The translations under genes were made by a program, and so were the position numbers. Positions 1 to 8,945 of a stretch of DNA of 54,847 nucleotides are shown here, one piece after another. Source of the DNA: an uncultured Clostridia bacterium. GTDB taxonomy: Bacteria > Bacillota > Clostridia > Christensenellales > Aristaeellaceae. Position 1 is the stretch's first letter, and the number at the start of each line of letters is the position of its first letter. The notes beneath the pieces are model-generated. The model ran no database searches and was not told where the DNA came from. It saw only the letters and a list, made by a program, of their open reading frames with translations. The stretch is from the NCBI GenBank assembly GCA_947565865.1, contig CANOHT010000021.1, positions 1-54,847 of the forward strand, in the 5' to 3' direction.

Positions 1-1433
1 AAGAAGCAAACGATCCTACTCCGCCCAGGATGCGTCTGTATGGATACATGAATGAGTAAAAGGAAATTGGAATTAAGCCGAAAACAAGTTGTAGGTCGCC
101 AATGCAGCCTGGATGCACACGAAAAAAGTTCTCAAGCCCTACGGACTGCAGTTTTATTTGTACCTCGCGGCCAATCTGAATGATTACAGTTTGCCCTGTC
201 CCATGCGGCAGCCGACACGCCCAGCGAATGACAAAACGCATCCCGTCTATCCCTATTCATTTTTTTGTTCGCCATTTCCCATTTGTATACTGCTGGGCTA
301 AGAAACTGAATCGCTTGGAAGCATGGCGGCTTCATTAGTCGAAGCTACACTTCGCAAGGCGTTTTGCTGGCTTCCCATCCGACATAGGGGCTTCGTCCGG
401 CGATGGCTGCTGTCAGTATCTTCAAAAAGATGGCATCACAAAGCAGTCTCATTTGAGGCCGAAACACGTTTAGCGCGCAGTCCGCAATAGCGGCTGAAGA
501 AGTAAGCGGTTTCCGTATTCGTACCGGCAAAATATTCGTCCATGATCGCACATTCGGCGCTTATAAAGGCCGCGATGTCCACCCACTCATCCACTTTGTC
601 TTTCGGCATATGAATTTTTGCGTCCTTCTTCCCGCATCCTGCTGTCCGACTGGTCGGGACAGGGATCGCGGGGGGCGCCTGACCAAAGATTCCGCACCGC
701 GTTTTGACGAAAGGCTCCACATAGCGGAAAGTCAATTCCTTTTCATGACAAGGATCGACGAGATACTTCCGCGCCTTGGTCGCCGCAATCTTATGACGAA
801 CCGCTCTCCGAGCCAGTTGGCATGCTTTGGAGGGCCTCGCCTTATCAATCGCGGCCATAGGCGGAAGCATCAGCCGCCGCTTGACTTCCCAGAGAAACCT
901 GAGTGGCCCTGCCAGTCAGCCTTATTCAGCCTTATTCAAGCACCCTCCGCTCGCAGGAAGCCCAGGCGGAAGCGCTGCCTGAGTGCGGTCTGCATCAAGC
1001 TTATACAGCAGGCTGCGTCCGCTACGGCAAGCGCTATGAAGTCATCGCGGAAGACCGCATCATATATGACGCCGCCAACCAACGTCATCACGCTGAATGA
1101 CGAAAAGCCGCACTGCACGAAAAGGCGCCGGCCTCACCGTGCCATGAAGCGGCGGATGATCTGTCTCTCATTCACCTCAGCCCGGGGAAGCTTGGCAAGG
1201 CCCTGGCGGAAGGCAAGCAGAGCTTCTGCAGCTTGCGGTTTTTTTCGCGAATCTCATCAGACGTCAGCAGACCTCAGCCTGCGGGGACGCACCGCTGAAA
1301 ACCTACGGGCACGGGCCTGGGCGGCGCTGATGCTCCGGCGTGTGCTGACGTTTGGTCCGCGAATGTCCCCGGCTGAAAAAGCCAGCATCATCTGTGTGGT
1401 AAACGGCCAAGCCGCTTCCCCGCCACACCCCAA
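1..1433. other. Region without an intact recognisable gene
   Basis: All reading frames are short or have unlikely composition. The best minus-strand frame (about 436-870) encodes 144 residues with a fairly normal make-up in its C-terminal half (for example DEYFAGTNTETAYFF), but I recognise no family, and another frame continues beyond its stop toward 345. A plus-strand frame of 309 residues (610-1539) is rich in Arg, Ser and Pro and has no domain, which is typical of a non-coding shadow. Mean codon pattern differs from the dense coding DNA that starts at 1490. The stretch may be a decayed mobile element or pseudogene remnant. No terminal repeats or transposase motif were seen. Confidence 0.4.
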
Positions 1434-1475
1434 ACAGCCCCCTCCCGCGGTTCACATGCTGCGGGAGGGGGCTGT
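1434..1475 (-). terminator. Hairpin terminator of the GH31 operon
   Basis: A perfect 15-bp inverted repeat (1434-1448 and 1461-1475, core CCCCCTCCCGC) with a 12-nt loop lies 15 bases past the stop of the GH31 gene. The following T-run on the minus strand is short (TTT), so it may act with Rho or mainly as a 3' stabiliser. Its position at the end of a five-gene operon supports a terminator role. Confidence 0.6.
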
Positions 1476-1489
1476 GATTCTGTTCTGTC

Positions 1490-3529
1490 TTATTGTACCC
1501 GCCGGAAGGAGACCACGCGGTAGCGGCGGTTATCAGTGAAGGCGCAGGCGCCGTTTTTCACGCGCAGCTCACACATGGCAATTCCCTGGGCGAGATAGTC
1601 GTCGCTCACACCGTCATCATCGGGAAGCTGTCGGCTCATGTCGCCATCGCCGTAGGCCGTCACATGCAGGTCGAACACCGTGTCATCCGCCACATAAGGC
1701 AGCGGCTCAGCCAGGGGAAGCAGTGTCCCTTCCCTGACAAACAGAGCGATTTCATCCAGGGGCACCGTCTTATCGATCCACTGGCCGCCCTCGTAGCAAG
1801 CGCCTGTGTAGAAATCGTACCAACGACCCTTGGGCAGGTATACGCGGCGGGTATCGCCGGTATCCGCGATCAGCGGCGCCGCCATCAGCCCCTCGCCCAG
1901 CATGTACTGATCCCAAATGTCCCGGGTGTTCAGATCGTCCGGCACATCCATCACCAGCGGGCGCACCGGCGGGATGCCCCGCAGGTAATACTGGGCATAG
2001 GCGGCGTACAGGTGCGGGATCAGCCGCATCCGCGTCTGCAGCAGCCCGCGCACGATGTCCGCCATCTCCCGCCAGTCGGGCAGGCGCTCACCGGCACGGT
2101 TCTTTTCCTCGTCAAACTGCAGCCACGGCGGCATGGCAACCATGTAGCTGTTGATGACCGTCTGGGGCGACGTGACCGCCGCGGCAATGCGGCGCAGCAG
2201 CTCCTCCCGGCTGGCGGACTGACGCACCTCCGGCGTCCACAGGATGCCGCTGAAGGCTGCGTTGGCCATCCCTCGGATGAAATCGGCATGGTTGTACAGA
2301 TCGGAGTAAAGCACATAGGGGTAGGGCGCGGCCAGGGCGGAGGTCTGACGAACCTCGCCAAAGGTACGGAGGCCGCGCTGCCGGAACATGTCCAGCATGG
2401 TTCTCTGGTACAAAAGCCCCAGCACCGTGTGCATCTGCTCGCCGTCCAGCCCGCCGGGAAATGCCGCGAAATCCGGGAAGCCCCAGTTGCCCATCATGTC
2501 CGAATTGTCGCATTCGTCCAGCTTGAAGCCCGTCACTCCGTCCTCCACCATATCCCGGTGGATGCTCTGGAACACCTGCCGGGCCTCGGGCAGGGTAAAG
2601 TCCGGGATCAGGCCGTCCCACACAAAGCAGTCCCCGGCGTGGGGCTTCATGGCCTCAAAGATGGGACTGTCCGGGTGAACATAGGCATGCTCCCACAGGT
2701 TCACGCGGAAGCCCATGTCCCGCATTTCCTTCAAGAAGGCCTGGGGATCGGGATAGCGGTTCTCATCCCAGGCATAGGTGCAGGAGTAGGCATGGGACTG
2801 CCACCCCGGCTCCAGACCGAAGATGTCGCAGGGAATGTCCGTCTCCCGCAGATGGCGGGCCAGGCGCAGCATATGCGCGGCATCGCCCCGCATGTCTCCC
2901 CGATACATCACCCCCAGGCCCCACAGCGGCACATAAGCGCCGCCGCCGCTGAAAAGGTTGTACCGGGCAACCGCGTCCTTCACATCATCGCCCACAAAGA
3001 CGTACAGGGTCACGCCCTGTGCCGCCGGGACGCTGATGAACATGTTGCCGCTGCCCTGCTTGGCCCACCAGTGGCCGAAGGGCGTCCCGGCGGAGGGGAA
3101 GCTCTCCTCGTCCTGGCGGGAGCCGCGAACCTTGATGTTGCCCGCGTGGAAGGTGGCGTAGCGGGCAGTATCCACCAGCACGCCGTAGCCCCGGGTGGAC
3201 ACATAAAAGGGTACGGGCGCGTGGCTGTCGCCGTGGTCGGCCACAGGATCGCAGTTGGTGCGCAGCTGCTTTTTCAGCCCCGACTGCCGGAAGGATTTGA
3301 GGGTCAGGCCCAGGCCATAGACGTCCTCGCTGATGTCCAGGGGAAGCTCCACCGTGCAGCCTCCAGCCCGGTGACGCAGGCCGATCTGCTCCTCCGTGAA
3401 AGGACACGGGCCGTCAGATAGCCGGTTGATGGTTCCCAGGCGGGACCGGGGCTTCAAAACAGACACCGGGGTGAAGGCTTCCGGCGTGCCCACGGTGATT
3501 TTGTAGATGCCATTGGCGATCTTCTCCAT
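1490..3529 (-). CDS. GH31-family alpha-glycosidase, cytoplasmic
   Basis: 679-residue glycoside hydrolase of family 31 (alpha-glucosidase/alpha-xylosidase type), expected to release a terminal alpha-linked sugar by a retaining mechanism. An N-terminal beta-domain (about 1-200) precedes the TIM barrel, which begins at PLWGLGVMYRGD (about 201). Asp338 in GFKLDECD is the likely nucleophile, matching the family's strand-4 Asp. The C-terminal beta-domains include LPKGRWYDFYTG, a typical GH31 motif. There is no signal peptide, so it should act on imported oligosaccharide. A GGGAGG ribosome binding site precedes the ATG, 3 bases after the stop of the GH32-like gene. Last gene of the transporter operon. 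The family is certain; the exact linkage is not readable from sequence. Confidence 0.9.
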   Translation of the reverse strand: MEKIANGIYKITVGTPEAFTPVSVLKPRSRLGTINRLSDGPCPFTEEQIGLRHRAGGCTVELPLDISEDVYGLGLTLKSFRQSGLKKQLRTNCDPVADHGDSHAPVPFYVSTRGYGVLVDTARYATFHAGNIKVRGSRQDEESFPSAGTPFGHWWAKQGSGNMFISVPAAQGVTLYVFVGDDVKDAVARYNLFSGGGAYVPLWGLGVMYRGDMRGDAAHMLRLARHLRETDIPCDIFGLEPGWQSHAYSCTYAWDENRYPDPQAFLKEMRDMGFRVNLWEHAYVHPDSPIFEAMKPHAGDCFVWDGLIPDFTLPEARQVFQSIHRDMVEDGVTGFKLDECDNSDMMGNWGFPDFAAFPGGLDGEQMHTVLGLLYQRTMLDMFRQRGLRTFGEVRQTSALAAPYPYVLYSDLYNHADFIRGMANAAFSGILWTPEVRQSASREELLRRIAAAVTSPQTVINSYMVAMPPWLQFDEEKNRAGERLPDWREMADIVRGLLQTRMRLIPHLYAAYAQYYLRGIPPVRPLVMDVPDDLNTRDIWDQYMLGEGLMAAPLIADTGDTRRVYLPKGRWYDFYTGACYEGGQWIDKTVPLDEIALFVREGTLLPLAEPLPYVADDTVFDLHVTAYGDGDMSRQLPDDDGVSDDYLAQGIAMCELRVKNGACAFTDNRRYRVVSFRRVQ

Positions 3530-3532
3530 GGC

Positions 3533-5035
3533 TTATGCCTCCCTATGCTCAGCAATCGTCAGATGCTCGATATACGCCTCGCCGCCCTCGGTCATCAGGG
3601 CGACATGGCCCTGGCCGCCGCCGGGCTCATAGCACTGGATGGCCAGGCGGTCATCGACGTACACATAGACCACATTTCCCTCCGCCGCCACTCGGAGGCG
3701 GTAGGTCTCGCCCTGGCGAATATCCCAGCTGCGGCACTCGATCAGCGGGAACTCCCGCAGGGCAGTTACCTCCACCATCCGCTGGGCGGCGTCCAGCAGC
3801 ACACACAGGCCGCCCTGCGTCACGTCCTCCCGCAAGCGCAGGACGATACCGGCGCTGCGGGCGGTGGTGAGGGTCACGTCGCAGACAACCATGCCATCGG
3901 CCATCCGGGTATCCAGGGGCAGCAGCGCCCAATCCGGCGGGCAATCGAGGGTATATCGGCCGTCTTCAGCGGCCCAGTGCAGCCGACTTCCCCAGCGGCC
4001 GTCGCTGATATCCAGCGGCGCAGGCATGGGCAGGGGCTGGTACTGAGCCTCCAGGGGCTGATACCACATGACCCGCAGCCGACCGTCCGCCGTGGCTTTC
4101 AATGCGTGGGGGAAGGAAATGCTGCCATGGGGGCAGCCGTCCTTCATCTCTCCCTGGGTGAAGAACAAAACCCGATCCCCCCGCCACGCAACGGTCTTGC
4201 CGCAATAGCCCTGGGGGAAGATGGAGCCGAACACCAGGTTGTCCCGCTTCATCAGGGTATAGGGGCCTGTGACCTTATCTGCCACGGCGTAGATGGTGGC
4301 CTCCCGCAGCCGAGGGTCGTCCACCTGTCCGCGCTGGCCATAGCGGTTGCCCGTCAGGCACAGCATGTACCACCGGCCCTGAAGATAAAACACCTCCGGC
4401 ACCTCCACGCAGCCAAAGCGGTCGGGCGCGAAGCAGGGGGGATACTGCTCCCAGTGTACCAGATCGTCCGAATGCGCCAGGCCGATGACGGAGCTTTCCG
4501 CCAGAGTGTCCGCCATCCGGCGCGCGGCAAAGAAGCCCCAGAAGCCATGGCCCTCCGGGTCCGCCACCACGCACATGTCCCGGGCGTCCACGATGGGATA
4601 GCCGTGGCCGCGCAGAGGCAGGCGATGGTGTTCATTGCAGTACCACCGGCTGTCGGGGATGAGGACGGGGTTCTCCCCGCAGCGCTCAAAGTGACGGCCG
4701 TCCTCGCTGACGGCCAGGGCGATGCGGTTCACCAACCCGTCCTCCTTGACGCTGCGGGCCGTGTAATAAAGGTACTGCTTCCCCTCATGCTGATAGACGC
4801 AGCCCGTCCATAGCTCGCTGTCGTCGATGCCGCCGGGCTCGCCTTTATACAGGGCCGGGGGCAGCGTCTCCCAATGCACCAAATCATCGCTGACGGCGTG
4901 CCCCAGGGCGCCATGCTCCGCCATCGGCCAGTCGCTGCCGGGGCGCAGCAATTGCAGATGGATGCAGTGCAGCCGGCCCTCATGGACAAAATACCAGGTA
5001 TCCCAAACATACAGGCCCTTCGGATGATAGAGCAT
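3533..5035 (-). CDS. GH32/GH43-like five-bladed propeller glycoside hydrolase
   Basis: 500 residues with the repeated 'S.DLVHWE' blades (VSDDLVHWETL, HSDDLVHWEQY) of GH32/GH43/GH68 beta-propellers, followed by a C-terminal beta-sandwich (about 350-500). Candidate acidic residues match the GH32 order: Asp12 in VWDTWYF, Asp153 in ARDM, and Glu211 or Glu214 in CVEVPEVF. The classical WMNDPNG and RDP motifs are not present, so fructosidase activity cannot be assumed. No signal peptide, hence cytoplasmic. The start at 5035 is chosen because GAAAGGAAG lies just upstream and the protein then opens with the first blade (MLYHPKGLYVWD); longer upstream starts would run into the permease gene. Sits between the permease and GH31 genes, so it probably processes the imported saccharide. 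Confidence 0.8.
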   Translation of the reverse strand: MLYHPKGLYVWDTWYFVHEGRLHCIHLQLLRPGSDWPMAEHGALGHAVSDDLVHWETLPPALYKGEPGGIDDSELWTGCVYQHEGKQYLYYTARSVKEDGLVNRIALAVSEDGRHFERCGENPVLIPDSRWYCNEHHRLPLRGHGYPIVDARDMCVVADPEGHGFWGFFAARRMADTLAESSVIGLAHSDDLVHWEQYPPCFAPDRFGCVEVPEVFYLQGRWYMLCLTGNRYGQRGQVDDPRLREATIYAVADKVTGPYTLMKRDNLVFGSIFPQGYCGKTVAWRGDRVLFFTQGEMKDGCPHGSISFPHALKATADGRLRVMWYQPLEAQYQPLPMPAPLDISDGRWGSRLHWAAEDGRYTLDCPPDWALLPLDTRMADGMVVCDVTLTTARSAGIVLRLREDVTQGGLCVLLDAAQRMVEVTALREFPLIECRSWDIRQGETYRLRVAAEGNVVYVYVDDRLAIQCYEPGGGQGHVALMTEGGEAYIEHLTIAEHREA

Positions 5036-5055
5036 ACGCCGCTTCCTTTCTTTTG

Positions 5056-5937
5056 TCAGCCCTTCACGCTGCCCAGCACAATGCCCTTGACAAAGTGCTT
5101 TTGCAGGAAGGGATACACCAGCATAATCGGGAGCATGGCCACGATGATCTGGGCGCATTTGCTGGTGCGGGTAGAAATCTTCGCCAGGAGGTAAGCGTCC
5201 TCCGAGGTTACCTTGGTGAAGTCGAAGCTGACGATAATGGAGCGCAGGTAGGTAGCCAGCGGGTAGTTCTCCGGCTTGTTCATGTACAGCATACCGTCAA
5301 ACCAGGAGTTCCAGTGGGCCACCATGGTGAACAGCAGAAGCGTCGCCAGCGTCGGCTTGGACAGAGGGACGTACAATTGCAGCATGGTGCGGATATGCCC
5401 CGCGCCGTCAATGCAGAAGGATTCCTCCAGTTCCCTGGGCAGCCCGCGGAAGGCGTTGAGCAGCAGCAGAATGTTGTACACCGACACCGCCCCCGGCAGC
5501 ACCAGGGCCCAGATGGAACCCAGCAGCCCCGCGTTTTTCAGGTTCAGGTAGGCAGGCACCACGCCGCCGCCAAAGAGCATGGTAAACACGAAGATCCATA
5601 CATACACCGTGCGCAGGCTGAACTGACGATTCTCCTTGGACAGAGGGTAGGCGCACATGACCGTCAGCACCATCTGCAGGGCCGTACCCAAGGCCAGCCG
5701 CTCCAGGGTGATGAGGAACGAGCTGAAAAACTCGCTGCGGGTCAGGATAAACTGATAAGCGTCCAGGGAGAAATTCACCGGCCAGAAGGTCACCCGGCCC
5801 GCCGCCACATCGGCGCTTTCGCTCAACGACATCGCCAGGGTGTTGAGGATGGGAGCGAAGCAGATCAGCGTCAGCAGGATAAGCGCCGTATTGTTGATGA
5901 GCAGGAAGGCCCTGCGGCCTTTGGACACATATTTCAT
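5056..5937 (-). CDS. Sugar ABC transporter permease, LplC/YtcP type
   Basis: 293-residue inner-membrane permease of the CUT1 carbohydrate importers (MalG/LplC side). It has an N-terminal membrane segment (about 13-35), further hydrophobic helices, and the EAA loop that contacts the ATPase (ELEESFCIDGAGHIRTML, about 190-208). The ATG is preceded by GGGAGG about 10 bases upstream, inside the end of the LplB-type gene. Paired with the neighbouring permease and binding protein. No ATPase gene is in the operon, which is normal for this group, where a shared MsmK-like ATPase serves several importers. Substrate is inferred to be the glycan oligosaccharide degraded by the adjacent hydrolases. Confidence 0.93.
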   Translation of the reverse strand: MKYVSKGRRAFLLINNTALILLTLICFAPILNTLAMSLSESADVAAGRVTFWPVNFSLDAYQFILTRSEFFSSFLITLERLALGTALQMVLTVMCAYPLSKENRQFSLRTVYVWIFVFTMLFGGGVVPAYLNLKNAGLLGSIWALVLPGAVSVYNILLLLNAFRGLPRELEESFCIDGAGHIRTMLQLYVPLSKPTLATLLLFTMVAHWNSWFDGMLYMNKPENYPLATYLRSIIVSFDFTKVTSEDAYLLAKISTRTSKCAQIIVAMLPIMLVYPFLQKHFVKGIVLGSVKG

Positions 5938-5957
5938 GGCTGTTGATCCTCCCTTGC

Positions 5958-6896
5958 TCAGAATATGCGATAGTCGGCAAACCTGTATGCCATGTAATAG
6001 GACGCGCAGATCAAAATCAGCGACACCACGGACTTGAACAGCCCAACGGCGGTAGCCACGGAATACTGGGCCTGGTCAAAGGCCAGACGATACACCAGGG
6101 TATCCAGGATGTCGCCGGTCTCCATCACCAGGCTGTTGAGCAGCATATAGACCTGATCGAAGCCGGCGTTGAGCACATTGCCCAGGGACAGGGTCGCCAG
6201 CAGCACAATGGTGGGGATGATGCCCGGCAGGGTGATGTGCCAGGTCTGCCGCCAGCGATTGGCGCCATCGATGGACGCCGCCTCATACAGAGTAGGATCG
6301 ATGGCTGTCAGCGCCGCCAGGTAAACGATGGTGTTGAAGCCGAAGGTTTTCCATACGTCGGTCACCACCAGCATGGGGCGGAAGGTCTGGTTGCTGGTGA
6401 GGAAATTCACCGTGGGCCACCCCAGGCTCCTCAGCAGCTGATTCACCACGCCGTCGGCCGAAAGCACATCCAGGATAATGCCGCCCATAACCACCCAGGA
6501 GAGGAAATGGGGCATGTAGATGACGGTCTGCACCGTGCGCTTGAGGATAGTTGACTGAACTTCGTTGAGCATGAGCGACACGATGATGGGAACCACCAGA
6601 GACGCCGCGATCTTCAGCACAGCGATGTATACCGTGTTCCACATCACCTGGCCGAAATTGGGCAGAGAAAGAACAAATTCAAAGTTGTCCCAGCCGATCC
6701 ACTTGGCGTTGAACCAACCCTTGAACACCGTGAACTTCTGAAAGGCGATGACGTTGCCGATCATCGGCATATAGCAGAAATAAATCAGCAGCGCCAGCCC
6801 CGGGATCAGCAGCAGATGCAGCGGCCATTCCCTTTTCAGGCGTGCGCGCAGCGGCAGACGGCGGGGCTTGATTACGTTTTTTTCTGTCTGCACCAT
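5958..6896 (-). CDS. Sugar ABC transporter permease, LplB/UgpA type
   Basis: 312-residue permease, the MalF/LplB-side partner of the next gene. A basic N-terminus precedes membrane segment LHLLLIPGLALLIYFCYMPM, and the EAA loop reads LYEAASIDGANRWRQTW near residue 216. The start could be TTG at 6899 or ATG at 6896; AAAGGAG lies 8 bases before the ATG, which is the better spacing. It is separated from the upstream binding-protein gene by a 117-bp gap containing a stable hairpin, and from the downstream permease by 20 bp. Confidence 0.93.
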   Translation of the reverse strand: MVQTEKNVIKPRRLPLRARLKREWPLHLLLIPGLALLIYFCYMPMIGNVIAFQKFTVFKGWFNAKWIGWDNFEFVLSLPNFGQVMWNTVYIAVLKIAASLVVPIIVSLMLNEVQSTILKRTVQTVIYMPHFLSWVVMGGIILDVLSADGVVNQLLRSLGWPTVNFLTSNQTFRPMLVVTDVWKTFGFNTIVYLAALTAIDPTLYEAASIDGANRWRQTWHITLPGIIPTIVLLATLSLGNVLNAGFDQVYMLLNSLVMETGDILDTLVYRLAFDQAQYSVATAVGLFKSVVSLILICASYYMAYRFADYRIF

Positions 6897-6920
6897 CAAG
6901 AACGCTCCTTTTGAAACAAT

Positions 6921-6983
6921 TGCCTGGGCAACCGGCCTCCGGCGCCGCCAGAGGCCCGCGCCCGGATGGGGATTGCCCAGGCA
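6921..6983 (-). promoter_or_regulatory. Intercistronic stem-loop between binding protein and permeases
   Basis: Perfect 11-bp inverted repeat TGCCTGGGCAA / TTGCCCAGGCA (6921-6931, 6973-6983) enclosing a GC-rich interior that can pair further. No T-run follows on the minus strand. Such hairpins after sugar-binding-protein genes commonly act as partial terminators or RNA stabilisers that raise the binding protein over the permeases; that role is inferred here. Confidence 0.55.
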
Positions 6984-7012
6984 GTTACCTTACCGGGTCA
7001 GGGCATCCGCCC

Positions 7013-8611
7013 TCAGTGCAAGGCCACCCAGTCGTTGACTTCCTTGGTGATCTGGTCGCCGCCCATGCGGTACCATTCCTCCACCGCCGCGTCAAAGGCA
7101 TCCACAGGCTCCTCGCCCATGATGATCTGCGTGAAGGTATCGGTCAGGAAGTTGCTCAGCACGCCCATCTTGGCGGACATGGTCTCCGTGGTGCCGCCAA
7201 AGGCGGTTCGCACCAGGCGATCCACGCCGTACTCGTTCACCAGCACCTGGAAGGCCTTAACCTGGTGATACTGCATGTAGAAGTCGGTATTGCCGTTGTC
7301 CATGTATTCCACGCAGGGCTGATACTTGTCAGTCTCGGTCACGCAGTCCTTGAGCAGATCAGGGTTGCGGGTTTCCACGGCCTCCACCAGCTGGCGCAGG
7401 GCGTACTCGGTGAGGGTATCGGGGGTGGAGGTGGTCACAACGGCCAGATGGTTCTGCTGGATGGTAGCGCCGTTCTCCCACACGGCAATGAAGTCCGGCT
7501 CGTCCCGGCGGTCGCCGTAGACGATCTCGGTAAACACATTCAGCATCTGCACCACGGCTTCCGGATGCGCGCAGTCGGCGCTGACGACGTAATAGGAATT
7601 GGTGGAGAAGCCGGTGGAGGCCATGCTCCGCCTGTCATCGGCGCTGGGGGCGGCCACAGGCGTCCACATCATGTCAGGGTCGGCGGACAGGCCTACGCCG
7701 TACTGGTACACGTTCCTGTTCTGGCCATAGGAAATGCCGTATTTGCCGCCGATGACCTCCTCGGAAACCTTGGCGGAATCCTTCACGGCGAACTCGGTGT
7801 CAATGAGGCCGTCCTGATAGGCCTGGGCCAGGGCGGCCAGGGCGGTCTTCATCTCCGGCAGGGTGCTGCCGAACTTGACGGAGCCATCCTCCTGGGTCAC
7901 CCAGGTGTTGGGATAGGCATGGAAGCCGTTGAAAAAGCCGGTCAGGGAGGTGATGCCGTCAAACAGGTAGTTGCTGAAGGCCAGTCCACCGGTATCGTCC
8001 AGGCCGTTCTGATCGGGATCCTGCTCCTTGAACGCCTTGGCAACGGCAAGCACTTCGTCGATGGTCGTGGGAACCGCCAGCCCCAGGTTATCCAGCCAGT
8101 CCTGGCGCACCCAGAGCAGGCTGGGCTCGTAGAAGTTGGCGCTGACATAGGGCAGGCCGTAGAGCTTGCCGTCAAAGGTGGCGGAGCCCAGGGCCAGGCC
8201 GCCGTCGCCGCTCAGGAGCGACTTGGTCAGAGGCGAGGCGTACTGCTCATAGACCTCCGTCATGTCGCAGAGCATCTCGGCCTCCACCAGGGTGGACAAT
8301 TGGGACGCGGACACCTGGAACAGGTCGGGAATGTCGCCGGAGACAATGGTCACGTTGCATTTCTGGCTGTAATCGGCGGAAAGGGCCGTCCATTCATGCT
8401 CAATGCTGATGCCCATGGCGTCGCGGTATTCGCGGTACCAGATGTTGTTGCTCAGATCGTCGCCCTCGGGATACGTCCAGGTGGACTGGACGCTGCGGCC
8501 AACGGAGATGGCGATGGGCGGGTCGTACTTGGCGGGCGCTTCCGCCAGCGCCGGGAGGCTCAGGGCAAGAAGCATACAGAGTGCCAAAGCGAACGAAACA
8601 AGCTTCTTCAT
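7013..8611 (-). CDS. Extracellular solute-binding protein, LipO/LplA type
   Basis: 532-residue carbohydrate-binding component of the ABC importer, cluster with LplA/LipO/YtcQ proteins. An export signal (MKKLVSFALALCMLLALSL then PALA) is followed by a predicted cut before EAPAK. A Cys lies inside the hydrophobic core, but no standard lipobox (L-x-x-C) is seen, unlike most family members in Firmicutes. The start ATG at 8611 has AAGGAGGAG upstream; a TTG two codons earlier is less well spaced. First gene of the operon binding protein - permease - permease - GH32-like - GH31. It lies directly downstream of the YesM/YesN-type regulators, whose usual targets are such operons. Confidence 0.93.
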   Translation of the reverse strand: MKKLVSFALALCMLLALSLPALAEAPAKYDPPIAISVGRSVQSTWTYPEGDDLSNNIWYREYRDAMGISIEHEWTALSADYSQKCNVTIVSGDIPDLFQVSASQLSTLVEAEMLCDMTEVYEQYASPLTKSLLSGDGGLALGSATFDGKLYGLPYVSANFYEPSLLWVRQDWLDNLGLAVPTTIDEVLAVAKAFKEQDPDQNGLDDTGGLAFSNYLFDGITSLTGFFNGFHAYPNTWVTQEDGSVKFGSTLPEMKTALAALAQAYQDGLIDTEFAVKDSAKVSEEVIGGKYGISYGQNRNVYQYGVGLSADPDMMWTPVAAPSADDRRSMASTGFSTNSYYVVSADCAHPEAVVQMLNVFTEIVYGDRRDEPDFIAVWENGATIQQNHLAVVTTSTPDTLTEYALRQLVEAVETRNPDLLKDCVTETDKYQPCVEYMDNGNTDFYMQYHQVKAFQVLVNEYGVDRLVRTAFGGTTETMSAKMGVLSNFLTDTFTQIIMGEEPVDAFDAAVEEWYRMGGDQITKEVNDWVALH

Positions 8612-8713
8612 GGTCAAAACTCCTCCTTATGATCTGTACATGCCGTGCGTATCAGAGCATCAGCAAGCCGATGGGTGGCGTCGGCGGGGCCGCTGCCCCT
8701 TCAACTGTCGTTC

Positions 8714-8742
8714 AAAAACCGACGGTATGGGCGTCGGTTTTT
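8714..8742. terminator. Bidirectional hairpin terminator
   Basis: AAAAACCGACG (8714-8724) and CGTCGGTTTTT (8732-8742) form an 11-bp stem with a 7-nt loop and T-runs on both strands. On the minus strand it sits 204 bases after the response-regulator stop and about 100 bases before the binding-protein gene, so it probably insulates the regulator transcript from the transporter operon. The rest of the 8612-8945 gap shows no open frame or clear promoter; the transporter promoter must lie between 8612 and 8713. Confidence 0.7.
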
Positions 8743-8945
8743 GCGCTTTTCGGAAGGAAAAGCTACCTTACAGAGCTTCCCGGCGTGGAGCCAACGGCGG
8801 CCCTGGAAGTCCCGCGGTGAAATCGAGCGGAGCCACCTCGCTCAAGTGGCATAACCTCTTGGGCGACACCCTGACATGCCGCGCATGTCTGTGCCTTTAT
8901 GATAAGGCCAACGCTGCCGCGCTGTCTATGAACCGTTTTACACTA

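Noticed and set aside
610..1539. 309-residue plus-strand open frame
   Set aside because: Composition is Arg/Ser/Pro-rich with no domain or ribosome site, and it runs into the GH31 gene on the other strand.
1493..3421. 642-residue plus-strand open frame opposite GH31
   Set aside because: It is the antisense shadow of a GC-rich gene; no recognisable domain, rich in His, Gly and Arg.
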